The notes: generated by a model not told the origin, from the letters alone. A stretch of DNA of 64,000 nucleotides from Streblospio benedicti (GCA_019095985.1 CM032663.1:18203649-18267648); one strand, 5' to 3'. Positions 10,710 through 43,403 are shown, counted from the first letter of the stretch. Made by a program: numbers and translations.

Positions 10710-11861
10710 GGCCGTTTTAGAAGCTATTTCCTAAGTGCACTACTTCAGATTAACGTATCAAGTACATGCTGTACATGAGTACTGTTTATTTGATAAAAAT
10801 ACTATGGGTATAATTTTTAGAGGCTGGTTATATATTCTTATACTATTCCTAAATTAGAATACACCACACCTCCATGTCACGCCACCTGCAACATTCATGT
10901 ACGTATGACGTATTATTGAGGTTTTCACTAAGAATGTAATTAATTATAAGAATTAGGACACAAATTTCCAGTAACGGGTAGTATCCAGTAAATGGACAAA
11001 AGATAGCACCATGCAACAGTGAACACACCTTGATGTGACAAAGTTAGTACTGTATCGTAGATCTGGTATGAAATTAACCCAACAATATGGACTAAAATTC
11101 CAATATATCTTCAGTAAATTTTTGTGTTTAATAGTTGACAACTGTGTTGACTAAAAGCATATTACCAACCACATATTTGACAAGGGTCTTGTCCTAAAAA
11201 TAATAGCAGCTGCACGTGTTTTTGTTTGTAAACAATGTTACTAAGTGTTCTAGATAGTTCCTTAAACAGAAATATTGACTATATATGGTGTATGGTGGTT
11301 GCTTGAGCAGTAATTGGGGACGTACTTGAGAGAGGGTGCACTTGTGTACCTGCTTGCAAATTTTCAAGCTGATTCATCAGAGTTTAATTTCAAGAAAAAG
11401 TTTTGAGTGACTGATAGTGTTTGTTGGGTAACCACCATAGTTGGGCTTTCTGCAGCCTGCAGGTGATGAAAAATATGTACTTTTTGTTACCAATCAATTT
11501 AAAAGAAATCGACACGTGCCAGGTTGTCAATTTTTTATTATATGTTAGACACAGTCTTTAGCTGCCTTGCAAATGTATGCCATTCGGCAATCCTCGGATG
11601 TTTACGCTACTCTCACAGCAAACCTCAGATGTGATAAGATGAAGAATATGTATAAAAACCCTACAAAAGTGATCAGTCCAGCTGCCTTCTGACTACTCTA
11701 TTGCGTATGCATTACGACATTCAAAACAACATGTAAGATATTCTGAGAAATGCGGCGCACGTTATTGTTTGGAGGGTTGACGTTTTAATGAACACGTCAA
11801 GTGCACTGTATCTTAAGTCGGTCGCTCGGTATTACGAGAAACCGTCAGCCAAAAGTGTTAC
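10710..11861. other. no gene seen; one truncated MITE end
   Basis: AT-rich. 11183-11235 (GGGTCTTGTCCTAAAAATAA) matches one end of the MITE at 51684-51782 and ends without the second inverted terminus. No splice-bounded coding stretch was found, and no first exon for ATG101. Confidence 0.5.
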
Positions 11862-12124
11862 TACTAGATGGTGGCGATTCCAAGCGGGAGGTTCGGAAGC
11901 CTTGTTAAAAGGCGTGTTCCGTGTAGAGGAGAGCAACCCCTCTGCACGTAAAAGAACTCACCTAGTTTGAAAACAATAGCTAGCGTGATCCCCCACCCCC
12001 GAGGCTCAGTTGGTTACCTAGCCTGCCTATGGAGGTCCATGTACCAACACTACGTGGCCTCCCTCTACTATGATCATCAAAACTGATGGCTGCGGAGTAT
12101 TCAGTCAAATTCTCAAAAAAAAAA
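11862..12124 (+). repeat. SINE copy, plus orientation
   Basis: Shares the core of the SINE at 15107-15546 in opposite orientation: AGATGGTGGCGATTCCAAGC, GGTTCGGAAGCC, GGCGTGTTCCGTGTAGAGGA, GAGGCTCAGTTGG, GATGGCTGCGGAGTA. It ends in an A run at 12115-12124, the tail expected for a SINE. The tRNA-like head is not recognisable. The LINE frame begins 30 bases after the tail. Confidence 0.7.
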
Positions 12125-14500
12125 GACTATATCTATGAGCAGATTGGAAGAGTATGGAGGAAGAATTGAGTGAGATTAAGTGGAAGGAGGAGTTTGATCA
12201 CTGCCAGGGAGTAGACAGTAAGTGGAATTTATTTAAAAATAAACTGAGAGAACTGGAAGAAAAATATGTGCCACATAAAACATTTAGAAGTGGGACTAAA
12301 CTGAAAGGAGACTTTCCTATGGATAATGGCATGATAAAAAGGATTAAAAAGAAACACTCATTGTGGAGAAAATTTATGAACTCAAGGGATGGAAAGGACT
12401 ACCAAGAATATTGTAGATCTAGAAATCAGGTGCGGAACCTCTCCAGGAAACTCAGGAAACAATTTGAAAAAAATCTAGCAAAACAGGCCAAGGACAATCC
12501 AAAAGCAAACTGGAAGTATATCAAATCAAATTCTAAAGTACGTGAAGGAGTGTCAGAACTACATCTGGACCCAAATGATCTTAATTCTGAATTGACTAAA
12601 ACTGGTGAAGAAAAAGCACAGGTACTAGGAAAATTCTTTACCAGTGTGTTTACTAATGAGCCAGAGGGAAATTTACCAGCAATGACATCTAGAACAATAA
12701 CACATATTATGGACCAACTTGTGATATCAGAAGAAATGGTGCTAAAACTGTTAAAAAAATTAAAAGTTGGAAAATCACCAGGACCAGATAATATGCACCC
12801 CAGACTATTAAGAGACTTGGCAAATGTAATATGTGGACCACTAACTATGATATTTGATTCATCACTAAAGGAGAAGGAAGTTCCCAAAGACTGGAAAAAG
12901 GGGAGAATTTCAGCCATTTTCAAGAAAGGGAATAGAAAGCTGGCAAGCAATTATAGACCTGTTAGCTTGACATGTATAGTGTGTAAACTTATGGAGACAA
13001 TTATAAGAAATCATCTAGTGTATCATATGAAACAAAATAGATTCTTTAGTGCAAAACAGTTTGGTTTTATATCTGGTAGATCTACTACTTTGCAACTTCT
13101 TCAAGTACTAGATAAGTGGACAGAGGCTTTAGATAATGGTGACTATGTGGACGTGATTTATCTCGATTTTATGAAAGCTTTCGACACCGTGCCCCATAGG
13201 AGGTTGTTAGTAAAGCTGCAGTCATATGGTGTTATAGACCCAGTACTGGGGTGGATTTTATCATTTCTGTCTGGACGAACACAACAAGTCACAGTGAATG
13301 GAGCAAGCTCAGACTGGATGCCCGTTACTAGTGGCATACCACAAGGCAGTGTTTTAGGCCCAGTCCTTTTTGTGATTTATATTAATGATCTACCAGAGTG
13401 TGTTGAATCAGATGCCTATATGTTTGCTGATGATACTAAAGTGTTTAGAACTATAAAGTGTGAAAATGATAACCAAGTTCTACAACATGACATGGACGGT
13501 CTAATGGAATGGTCAAATAAATGGTTGCTGCGCTTTCACCCAGATAAGTGTAAGTGCATGACTCTTGGGAATGACAAAGGCAAGGAGTTTCAATACTATA
13601 TTAACGATGGTGGCACAGCCCATAAACTTTCAAAGACTGAAGAAGAAAAGGACATAGGTGTGACAATAGACTCAAAACTAGAATTTGATAAACACATCAG
13701 TGAAAAAGTAAACAAGGCCAATAGCACCTTTGCCCTTATAAGAAGAGCCTATATGTTCCTGGATAAAGACACATTTATACCTCTATATAAGTCACTTGTG
13801 CGCAGTCAGTTGGATTATGCCAATTCTGTATGGCGACCCCTTAAACAGAAACATATTGATAGCATTGAAAATGTTCAAAGAAGAGCCACTAAGCAGCTAC
13901 CAGGGATGAAGGACTTAAGTTATGAAGATAGACTCAGAGCTCTTGATCTACACTCACTAGCATATCGACAAATACGTGGAGATATGATAGAGGTATATAA
14001 AATTGTGCATAATATATATGATAAAGAAACTACAGGATTTTTGAAAACCAGAGAACAACAGGATGTGAGAACAGGGTCACGGGGTCACAAGTTTAAACTG
14101 TATCACCAACATTCCAACCACAGCTTGAGAAAGAACAGCTTTTCCCTGCGAGTCGCACACATATGGGACAAATTACCACAGGAAGTCGCTGAAGCCCCCA
14201 GTATAAACTCATTCAAGAGAAGACTTGATAAGCACTGGAAGAATGAAGAACTAGTCTACAACTACAAAGCGCCTATATCCGGAAGTCGCCGAAAGTTTAG
14301 ACTGGAAGATGACGCCGAGCTGTCTGAAGAGGCCCTGTAGGCCTGTAGACAGAAAATATCCTGAGGTATCCTGAGGTAATAGATTTTGATGACTAAATTA
14401 AATTAAACTAACGCAATGCAATAATTATACAAATATTGGATTGTTAACTTACTGTATGAATAAAATTATAGTGTGTTGACGTTGAATTTGTTCTAAAACA
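12125..14500 (+). mobile_element. 5'-truncated LINE, CR1/jockey-like, open RT frame
   Basis: One uninterrupted frame (ATG 12154 to TAG 14340, 728 codons) encodes a non-LTR reverse transcriptase. Residues about 200-235 have KLKVGKSPGPDNMHPRLL. Motif A is YLDFMKAFDTVPHRRLL. Motif B is SGIPQGSVLGPVLFVIYIND. Motif C is FADDTKVF. The thumb and C-terminal region follow (LDYANSVWRP, ENVQRRATKQLPG, AHIWDKLPQEVAEA). The apurinic endonuclease domain that should precede RT is absent, as expected of 5' truncation during insertion. The lack of stops suggests a young copy. The 3' end is not sharply defined; AT-rich sequence follows the stop. Flanked by inward-facing SINE copies. Confidence 0.92.
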
Positions 14501-15106
14501 CTCATATGCTTCATAAATATTAGAAAATATTAGAAAACAAAAACAAAAACATTTCACTTTTATACTTTGACGATTTCCGGCAGTAAGATATTAGCCTCTA
14601 TAAACAGCCGCCTGGTGACTCCGTTCACTCCATCAGCGTAGCAAGCGTGAGTCGTAGAGACTAGTAAGATATCAGATAAATAAACACAAAGTGTTCGTGT
14701 AATTTTCAATTTTAATTTCATATAATAACGACACATAATATGAATGTATGAGAAAGGCAGAACATGTTATGTTAAAATATTTTGATTAGATAGAATTTTA
14801 TTGTCGTAAAAATGATATTACGACAAATACATAGCAGAACCCATTGGGAGCTGAGCTTTTTTACAAAAATAAAATACATATTTATATAGATATCTAAGAA
14901 TAATGAACTGTAAATCGCAAACGTTTGAGCTGGTATGTAAATATAAATACTCTTATTCACCATAAACAAATAATATACTTCATACATGTTGAAACAACTC
15001 CACAGTGTTTAATCATCTTTTGAACAAAGCCCATTCACAAATTCTGATGACAGGAATATTAGTATTATTACTGCGTCTTAAATAATATTGGCAAAGCCCT
15101 GTATTT
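14501..15106. other. no gene seen
   Basis: AT-rich. A short GC-richer patch lies at 14590-14660 (TCCGTTCACTCCATCAGCGT and nearby) with no recognisable coding sequence. Confidence 0.5.
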
Positions 15107-15546
15107 TGTTTTCTTTGTTTGTTTGTTTGTACTCCGCAGCCATCAATTTTGATGATTATAGCAGAGGGAGGCCAAGTGGTGTTGGTACATGGACCTCCAG
15201 AGGCAGGCTAGGTAGCCAACTGAGCCTCGGGGGTGTGGAGGGATCACACTAGCTATATAGTTTTCAAACTAGGTGAGTTCTTTTACATGCAGAGATGTGG
15301 CTCTCCTCTACACGGGACACGCCTTTTAATGAGGCTTCCGAACCTCCGCTTGGCGTTGCCACCATCTAGTACAGTGACTGCACTGTGGCGACGTGCTGTA
15401 TGGAAATCAGCAACTCAGTGGCAGACGCACAACGTAACGGTTTTGGCGACACTATGTCTGCCATGACCGGGGCGCGAACTTGCGACGCAGGCAAATCACG
15501 TTTTTCAGGTCGTACGCTCTAACGACTGAGCTATTGAGGACCATGT
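15107..15546 (-). repeat. tRNA-derived SINE, complete-looking copy
   Basis: On the minus strand the head (15546 to about 15470) reads TAGCTCAGTCGTTAGAGCG (A box) and GTTCGCGCCCCGG (B box) at tRNA spacing. About 330 bp of body follow, shared with 11862-12124 and 47867-48055. The tail is repeated ACAA/AAAC (15130-15107). The copy is about 440 bp. Internal RNA polymerase III promoter elements are therefore visible; activity is unknown. Confidence 0.8.
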
Positions 15547-15604
15547 TGGGCAACCCGCCAATGGTAGAGCAAGTGTCCCAGTTATGGGCAGTTTACGACG
15601 TGAT

Positions 15605-15730
15605 CGCGATTCTTAGAGCATCAATCACACAGTTCGGCCATACACACAATCCGTGAATTGTATGTATGACCTGACCTCCAAGCTGTTGTAGCTGTCACTA
15701 AATTTTACATCATACGTATAATTCAAGCAC
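15605..15730 (+). repeat. dispersed repeat, also at 60534-60662 inverted
   Basis: Shares AGAGCATCAATC, CCATACACAC, TTGTAGnnGTCACTAAATTT and the flanking order with the reverse complement of 60534-60662. It is non-coding and about 125 bp. The family is unknown. Confidence 0.65.
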
Positions 15731-15746
15731 TTAGGTGATGTCACCT

Positions 15747-16624
15747 TTTGAAAAAAAAAAAATGTTTTAGTTATCCAACAGTATTTGAACTTACTTTCTG
15801 ACATGTTAAGTGAGTTGTGATATGTCGACTACTAGTTGAAATCACATTGCCATGTTTGCTTTATATCCTGAACACATTTGTAAAATTTTGTCTAAGTTAT
15901 GGACATATATATTCAAATGTATTTATATAATGGCACAGTTAAATCAAAGTTAAATGTCATCGCGAAACCATGTCGCGAGTGTGTGTGGGGGGGGGAGGCA
16001 AAGATAACGTCACTTACCAGGAGGGGGGTGCTGCAAACATGACGAAAGGTGACGAGGGTGGGAAGGGGTAGAAAAGGCCAAAAATGAGGTGACGTCATTT
16101 GTTAACGATCCCTAAGAGTACTAGCTTTGTTACATATTAAAATACTATAATTTCTTATTTTTGTTTCGGTGATCGTTTCCATGCCATTATAGTTCAGTTA
16201 TCTATGAAAAATAATAGGCTTTGTGTTGATTTATCATTGTTTGATCTGTCACGGATGTTGTTACGGATCTAAGCTGCTAAAGCTATTTGTGATATTCTGT
16301 TTTATTTTCTACTGAAGAGTGTTTGGTCACATATTGGTCATGTATTGGTCCCATAACAGTCCTCTTTAAGTCACGTCACGTTTGTTCCCAGGTTTAGTAG
16401 GTACCACTGCGCTGTGAGACCCGCAGTTAGAACAAATTCAGGTGTACATGACATGTGGTGAACAAAATGAAATTGTGATAGTAACATGGTATTTTTTGTA
16501 AGGTATTAATATCATCTACTTGGATGGTAAGCCACTATGCCAACATCATCAAAATCAAACAAAACACACTTGAATAATATTTGTAGTCATTTTTAACGAG
16601 ATTTTTTTTTTTTTGTCATTTCAG
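15747..16624. other. upstream region of ATG101; no exon recognised
   Basis: Contains a G-rich patch (15980-16060) and poly-T before the ATG101 exon 2 acceptor. The expected first coding exon (about 14 codons beginning Met-Asn) was looked for here and further left and not found. Confidence 0.5.
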
Positions 16625-18920
16625 AGAGTAGACGAAAGGCAGATTGAAGAGACGGTCTTAAGTAAGTTCTTTTTATATATGACAACATTTTTCACACAAA
16701 TTGCTTAGCTGTTTTCTAAGAATCTGTGTTACTGGTATATTTCTTTATCGCATAGTCTCATAATTCAAAATCAATCATGTTCGTGAGTATAACAGCAAGT
16801 CTTAAATAATCATCGCAGTAAGGCTAATAGAAGCATGATCCATATTTCACATATTGTTTAACTGTTATAAAATGGAATTTAATCTAAAGCAAGCTTGGGA
16901 ATCACAGATGTTTATGCCGTATCGGTGACCATCTATTAAAGTGAAATAAATTCATGTATGTATAAATATTAGAAATATAATTTTTTAGGTATATTTCATA
17001 CAGTCCTATTTCATCGTACCAATGGAAAGGTAAGATAATTATCAGTTATAGCTGGATCTTTTTAATTAACACAATTGGAAGAATTGCTATTTATCAAAGA
17101 CAAGTATTGAAATAGGCTACATCCTGACAGGAATAAATGACTAGTCATTTATTCCTGGCTACATGTATATGTATTACATAATGTAAAGAAATAAGATGTT
17201 ACTGATATACAAAGTTCTTGTACTACATTAGGTAGGCCCGGTAGGGTTTTTAATATTATAAGTGGATTGATCACAAATATACAAGTGCAGTCAAATTAGT
17301 TTGAATATTTTTAAGATCTATACTGTTTAAAAACAGTGTACTTGTATATTCATTCCAGTTCCATCAGAGATCACCGAATACCTATACCCAGGGAACATTA
17401 GGTGTTGTAGATGTTGACTGTGATTTTATAGATCTGACCTACGTGAGTGTTTTCATGCATATATAAGCATATAATTATGATCTATCAAATTTAATTACTA
17501 AAATTACAGCAGAATTAAGTAAGAAATTATGAAAAGTGAGATGTAAAAGAGGGGAACGAAATTAACAGAAATAAGTAAAAGCCCCCTGAATATCAAGGGC
17601 TCAATATATTGCTCAAAACACGTGTTCCAAGAGGCGATATCATATAAAGTGGTAAAAGGGAATTATTGTAAAAATATGTTTCCATGCTTGATTGTATTTG
17701 AAAGGAGGTACCCTTCATTATCTAAGTAAAGTTGCAATTGATATACATGAAATAGCTATGAAAAGTATGATTGAAAATTAATATTCCAACAGGTGCGAGT
17801 AGAATCTAATGAGCTTGAACAAGCTGTCCGAAAAGAAGTAACAGAATTCCGTGATGCTCTTAGACAGCCAGATGGAAACCAGAGTGGAAATGTAAGCTTT
17901 ATATCTTGGATGGTGTTTTTCATAAATGCAAAATAATTTGCAAATATGTGCAAAATAATTTAAGTGTATAATATAATCTATGCAAGTATAGTTATAGGAT
18001 CTTGTGGGAATGACTCGTGTCATTACAATTCAATGCAATACAAGTATTGAAGTATCCTTGATTCATTTTTATTATTCATGTTTATTCAATTTTAGATAGT
18101 TTTGGAATTTTATGAAAAGAAAGATGCACAATGGCCATTTTCTGCAGAATGCACTCCTTGGGAAAGATGGACATTAAAACTTGATGTAGTCTCCTTCAAC
18201 AATGAGCATGGTGTGTTACTGAATATGCAGTATTGTCTTGTCTTTGATATTTACATTTGATAAGTTAAAGGCATATATTGATTATACTATGCTAACATTA
18301 GTGTACATTTGTGTCAGAAATAAGCAAATATCTATTTGACATTTATGTATATACATATATTTATCTTTTACAGAAACACAATTAGGCCAAGTGCATTTGC
18401 GAGATACTTTGAGGGAGAAAATCATGTTTATTTGCAGCTTCATAAACCAAAGTGATTATGAACCCAAAAGTGCAGGCCCGAAAACAATGGACACATCATT
18501 CACTGATTGCCATCCTTATCTGTTTAAGGTATGAATCATTTCGTCAATATAAAGATTGTGCTTTTTAATTAAATTTCGTTCCAAATTATGTGACAAGCAA
18601 CTGGTTTCAAATATTCGTATTTTTTTTTATCATCTTTGCAGTTAAGTATTTTCATCACCTAGAGCTTATACCCATAATTTTGAGCAGGTCAATTATCTGT
18701 ATAATTTCAACAACCTGGTTCATTCAATGACACTGATTTGTGTTGAAGCGGATCATATTATATGCAATATTTCCTACATTATACAAATGTTTTAAAATAC
18801 CAGGAATGTTTGTATGTTGTGCATTTTTAATTTCAGATTTCATATTCTACAACAGGCCCATCATCAACATCAGTGAGCACCACAATGCGTAAACTCCTTA
18901 AAGATACACTGGCTTTTTAA
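16625..18920 (+). CDS. ATG101: Autophagy-related protein 101, from second coding exon to stop
   Basis: HORMA-fold subunit of the ULK1/ATG1-ATG13-FIP200 autophagy initiation complex; it stabilises ATG13. Seven exons: 16625-16661, 16989-17029, 17359-17442, 17793-17891, 18096-18210, 18374-18528 and 18837-18920 (TAA 18918-18920). All have GT/AG borders and matching phases. They encode 204 residues, colinear with the human protein: FHTVLFHRTNGKFH, VDVDCDFIDLTYVRV, EFRDALR, LEFYEKKDAQWPFSAEC with the WPF 'finger' that recruits downstream factors, CHPYLFKISY, and STTMRKLLKDTLAF at the C-terminus. With about 14 residues from the missing first exon the length would equal the 218 of human ATG101. That exon must lie upstream and was not located. 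Identification is secure. Confidence 0.96.
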
Positions 18921-21900
18921 ATGAAAATTTCAAGTGGCAATTACAGGAAACATTTTCTGAAGAGCTGCTTGTGCTTTGAACCTTAAGATGACAATTTCAA
19001 GAACATGTAATCAAAATTGGAAATTAAAAATGGTTGGCTATTTGAGATTTATGATGCTATGTTTGGATTTGAACTGATGATTCTTCCAGTTTTCTTTTGA
19101 ATTCTATTGTGCATGATTGTTTTCTCGAGTACCACACCATGGAACCCATGAATGATTACTATCGGCATCAACCCCTGGTCAACCATTATTAGAATTATTT
19201 TTGTCATGGTTGAAATATGAATATTTAGTTGATTTTTATTTTATGTTGTGAAACTAAATTTTCCATGAAGATTTTTTAGGAGTTTCCAAATGGGAAGAAA
19301 ATACATGTAGATATTTATTATAAATGACAGAACCAACATCTTGCATTCACATTTTAATTAAATATTTCTGACCTTGCGGTCATCCTGAGAATATAATGCA
19401 AAATGGACAAATTTAAAGGTTTTCAATATTACGTATAATACGGAATATGAATCACAAAATAACAGCTCAATGATTAAGAGATCAGCAAGTGCTGACATCT
19501 AAACTTGATTCCTCCTTGGTGTTAATCATGGGTTATATCTCCTTATGATCCTACCCCCTTGACGCGCTTTTGAGGATCTTCACATGCTCTACTTTGAATG
19601 TGGTGTTAATGTGAATCAAATAGCTCTTCATAGTACCTGTATTGCTTGAATGTTCTTGGATGCGGGTGTGAACGTCGCGGCTCATGTTATTGTTTAGTTG
19701 ATTTTTAGTTTATGTTGTGAAAATAAATTTTTACTTGGAAGATTTTTTAGAAGTTTCCAAATGGAAAAAAACAAACTGTTTAATTTAAAGTATTACTTCT
19801 TGTAGAATAGTCAGTACTGTATAATGAATTCAATTTCGTATTTCAACTTGTTGAATATTGTAGTAAATTCCCTGTAGAATGTTGCATGAATTCGATTTCA
19901 GCGTAAGCCATGGAATATTACAAGTAAAACTCACAAAACAGTGGAGTAGATGGGTGAGTTTCTTAAAACATTCACTAATTCATTATTTTCTCTGGCATTA
20001 CATTTAGTGATTTTCTTCGGACAGACATTTTAATTTTTGAATTTTATGTTCCTTTCGCAAGAACCTGAGCACTGTTACCATCGATGTATGTGTATCAATT
20101 TATTAGCTAGTATGAGTGTTCATATCAGAGAACTGCAGTAGTAATTTGAATATGATTTATGTGCAATACTCTTGTAATTAGAGAATAATTCTTATTAGTG
20201 CAATACTTCTTGTACTTGTGTATGAAAGTAATTTTCATAAAACAATTCATATTAATGAATACTTTCAGTAGAGCTGTTCAAAATTTATTATAATGAACTC
20301 TGTAGCATCAGATCATAATTAATGTGAAGATCACACAATGTTCAAGAAGATTGAGGTTTTAATAAAAATGTTGAGATGAAGTTATTATAGCCTGAACCTA
20401 CGGTGTAAACCTATGGTGATTTGTGATAAGTATGAACATAAATACATTGTAAGACTTTGTAGCAGTTTATTTTTTCTCACACATTTATCATTTCCAATTT
20501 ATCAACCAGCAAGATTTTAATTAACATTTAATATTAAGTTCACCGCATTATGGGAGAAAATAAAAAAAGATAGCATAATAATCATAATAAATGAATGTAA
20601 TAATTTCATCTTTACTCGTTACCTTTGGTTTAAAATAATTAATTTTTATATTTTGTTGTTTGATAAATGTGAAATAACATCAATCCGAATGCATTAACTC
20701 TCTATACACTGTATGCATATCATTACTGCCGCCTTGCTCGTGGAATCCAAAAGTAAGATGAAACCTTACAAGTTTTTTTGCACATTTTTAGATGTCTCCT
20801 TTTTTGAACGAATCAATACTTGTCTAAACTAATCACATTGCAGCTAAGTAACATTAAGCAGTGTTTAGAATCACAATTTCTCAAGACCATTCTACATCTA
20901 TGATTAGACCTACATGTAGCAATTTTAACAGCTGTGTAGGAAACTTGTTACTTTCCAAAGTTTTCAAGCTATTTCAGCTATTCCTATTAGACATCAATAA
21001 TAAAAACACACACTTTAACCAGGCAAATTGACATCAAAGGCAACTGGACTTTGATTTGTTTAAATTAAAAGAAAGTAGCTCTAAAGTTCAATGATCATTT
21101 GCCTTTGATTGACATTTTGTAACATAACAATTGCTTCTTTTTGTTATTCAAATTATAGTTTGCACATTGAAACTACATTAAATTTTATATGAAAGTTTCC
21201 AATGCATTCAATAACATCAAATTCAGATTGAAATTTACTTTCTTTTTTTTTTTGAAAATATAATTCGACCCAGAGAAAGTCAATCTATTTAGCAATGTTG
21301 TTTCTCTTGATATATAATCCTAGAACAATACATTCTTGAAGCATAATCATTAATTCTGAACATCCATTGCTACCTTTGCTGTGCAATTAACATTTTAGGG
21401 GTCTTTTAAGCTAAACTTAAACACACTTAAACCAGCGAATATATAGATTATTTTCTTCCTAAATATCTGGCAAATATAGATCGAAACCAAACATAAGCCG
21501 TACAAAGATATGAATACACGTTTACATTGACAGCCGCGTAATTAAGGTACATTAAGTAATAAATATTCATCGGTAAATGATTTGCTCAAATACAACATGT
21601 AATTCTTGAAATATATTTTTAAAATATTCACACGTCAAACGTTCAAAGAAACAAATCTAGCACACTGATGAACCATAACAAACTAGACCAATAAGTATCG
21701 CATATTTATAACTAAATCTGCAGCAAGTCCTGAAACAATGAACCTTTCCATCAATTCCTAACATTTATACATGAACATGGTTATATAGCACATTTTTTTT
21801 CAGGGGACAGTTTATACATTGTAATTCTACAGTAATGTTTGCATTCACATGTTAACTAAACCATGCATATCATAAATAATGTCTTGAACATATGTATAAT

Positions 21901-22643
21901 ATTAAAAACTTATCACATCACAGTATTAAAAGAAGCTTTTTCCATAATTTAGCAGTCACATCACGTGTCTGGCAGCAGACATAAACTATACAAGACAAAT
22001 GCAATACATGTAGTGGCAAATTTGAGTGTAAATAATAAATATTAAGAGATTAACAGTTACTTATAACATAACTATGCACTCCAAAATTGGTACAGCACCA
22101 AAGGAAAACAGTTAGTCACTAATAACATTAGAATTTATTCAAAACACCTCAATACATACCGGGCATGTATTTTTAAAGCACCAAATATCTTAATATGGGT
22201 TTTTACATATATATTATCAGATAAAACATACAATATTGAATCACTTTTATTAAATGAAAAATCAAAGTTGAATAAACTAGAATATTAGTCAGTTTTACAA
22301 ATTTTCTGGATTGTTATATACTTTTTCACTTCAATGTGAGCAAGGCTGAACACTAGATTGGCCACCTGATTCTTAGCACGGTCATGAATGTAGCCTAGAT
22401 GTAAACAAAGAATATTCATTTCATGTACATTGAAAAGCACATACATGTATATATTTTGGACCACTGACACAAAAACAGTGACCCAAACCACCCAAACCAC
22501 CCAAACCAAGCCTGGTCTAAGCTTCAAGTAGCCCATGGACAGCAGGCTATCATTAGTGTTCAGCCCTGCCTTGTGATATATCTCATTACACATTTGAATG
22601 TGTTTCTTTTACAATGCATAGCAGTTTAAAATAATAACAAATA
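18921..22643. other. ATG101 3' region and intergenic sequence
   Basis: No coding exon seen. It includes a duplicated block of about 78 bp (19224-19301 and 19693-19770, sharing TTTAGTTGATTTTTA, TTATGTTGTGAAA and AGTTTCCAAATGG). An AATAAA at about 19726 lies inside the second copy. From about 22650 leftwards a minus-strand 3' UTR may end: AATAAA complement near 22648. Confidence 0.5.
19224..19770. repeat. diverged direct duplication in the ATG101 3' region
   Basis: Two blocks of about 78 bp (19224-19301 and 19693-19770) share most bases in the same order and orientation, spaced 469 bp. No terminal repeats or tails identify a transposon. Confidence 0.7.
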
Positions 22644-23717
22644 AAATTTATTTCTCACAATGTGATCTCTCTTGGTTCAGTTAAATGGTGCACTTTATTA
22701 ATAGTTACATTCATCTGGTATGTAATTTTCTTTCAAAACCAGATGCCACTTGATTTAAACGTTGACATCTAACAAAGAAAAACCATGGCAAAACCCCTGT
22801 GATAATGCTCTATGTTAATATATAGAAATACCTCCACCTTTCTACCATTACAAAAGCCTGTTTGCAAAGTCGAAATATTTGAAAATATTGTTAAATAATT
22901 TTCAATTACCCTTACTGCATAATACTGTTCTTTAAATGAAGATGTTTATAGGTGTTAGTAGTTGGTTAATGTGATAAGTATAATATATTGCATTGACTAG
23001 AATGAATCATGAAAATAAGTCCATAAAATGTACGATATATGCACTAAACAGTATCATTTTGACTCTTAGTTGAAGACACAAATTAGACAAAAATGACCAG
23101 TATGGCTGTGTGAGAATCACCATAACTTTATGTACAGATTTGGTTTATTTTATAGGCTATTAAAATTGATTTGTATGGTCATTTCATCTTGAGAAATTTG
23201 AAATGCTTATTTTCATAAGCACTTCCCTTGTGCACAGTCTAAAATGTGAGTAAAGTACTCTCGTGCCTAAGGTGCACAGCAGAAAAGTCACAAATAGGTG
23301 TGTGGATGTTAGAAATGGGTGCAGGTCGAAAACTCACAGAGGTTTGCTTGGTTATATAAAGTCAAAGAGATCATATTGTCAACATGCAGAAAACTGCTTT
23401 ATACAAGTTATGAGATATAAACTGGCAATATTTGAGTAAACAAAGTTGACTAGGTAAAGAAGAGATTCATGAAAAAAAATGATAAAAAATTGAGAACTTT
23501 GATTTTACAACTATAGCAAGCATCTAAATTGTCACAGCCATCAATACAAACAACCTACATCTTGGGTGAAACCCACCTCTGCAGATTTGATTCCTTGTGG
23601 CAATAACTATCACAAGTTATCCTGAAGATTCAGCCTTGTAGCTGGTAATGCTATGTTTGTAAACCATAAAAGCACAGATCTGTTTTTTTGTGTCTACATA
23701 TTTCAATAGTTCTTGAG

Positions 23718-42949
<19,232 letters not shown>

Positions 42950-43403
42950 GGTTTGTGATGTTTCTAAACAGGAAGACCGGAGTAATTCTTCACGCACACT
43001 TCATTGCTGCAGGCAACTTCTTTCAGAGACCCATTCTCGTGAAACATTATTATTACACAAGCAACAGATCGCCAGGTGATTTATCATAAAAAACAGTCAG
43101 TCAATATTATGACTAATTACTTGTATCTTCAGTATGCTACAGTATCTAAGAACGGGCACTGTATAGTCTCACAATCACAAGTTACATAACATTTACAGTC
43201 CCGAGGTTACAGTACCTCACTGCACCCAGCTGCATTGCACCGTTCCAGGATATATTTGGCAACATGGATCACTTTATCACATATTCAAAACTCACAAGAT
43301 CTGCATTATAAAAAACACTTTGCAGCAGCTGGCAAGACAGAAGACGTTTATTACTAAAAAATCATCTTATTAAGAAACCTGATGTGAATGTGCCTGGTTC
43401 TCC

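Noticed and set aside
12426-12950. 174-codon minus-strand frame
   Set aside because: It is the antisense shadow of the LINE RT frame, with no family resemblance of its own.
11862-15546. A single DNA transposon with 260-bp terminal inverted repeats
   Set aside because: The repeats have a tRNA-like head and A-rich or ACAA tails, and a third lone copy exists at 47867. Two SINE insertions around a LINE explain it better.
22285-22593. 102-codon minus-strand frame as a gene
   Set aside because: Low-complexity composition (WVVWVVWV from a CCAAACCAC repeat), no splice context and no recognised motif; more likely intergenic or UTR sequence.
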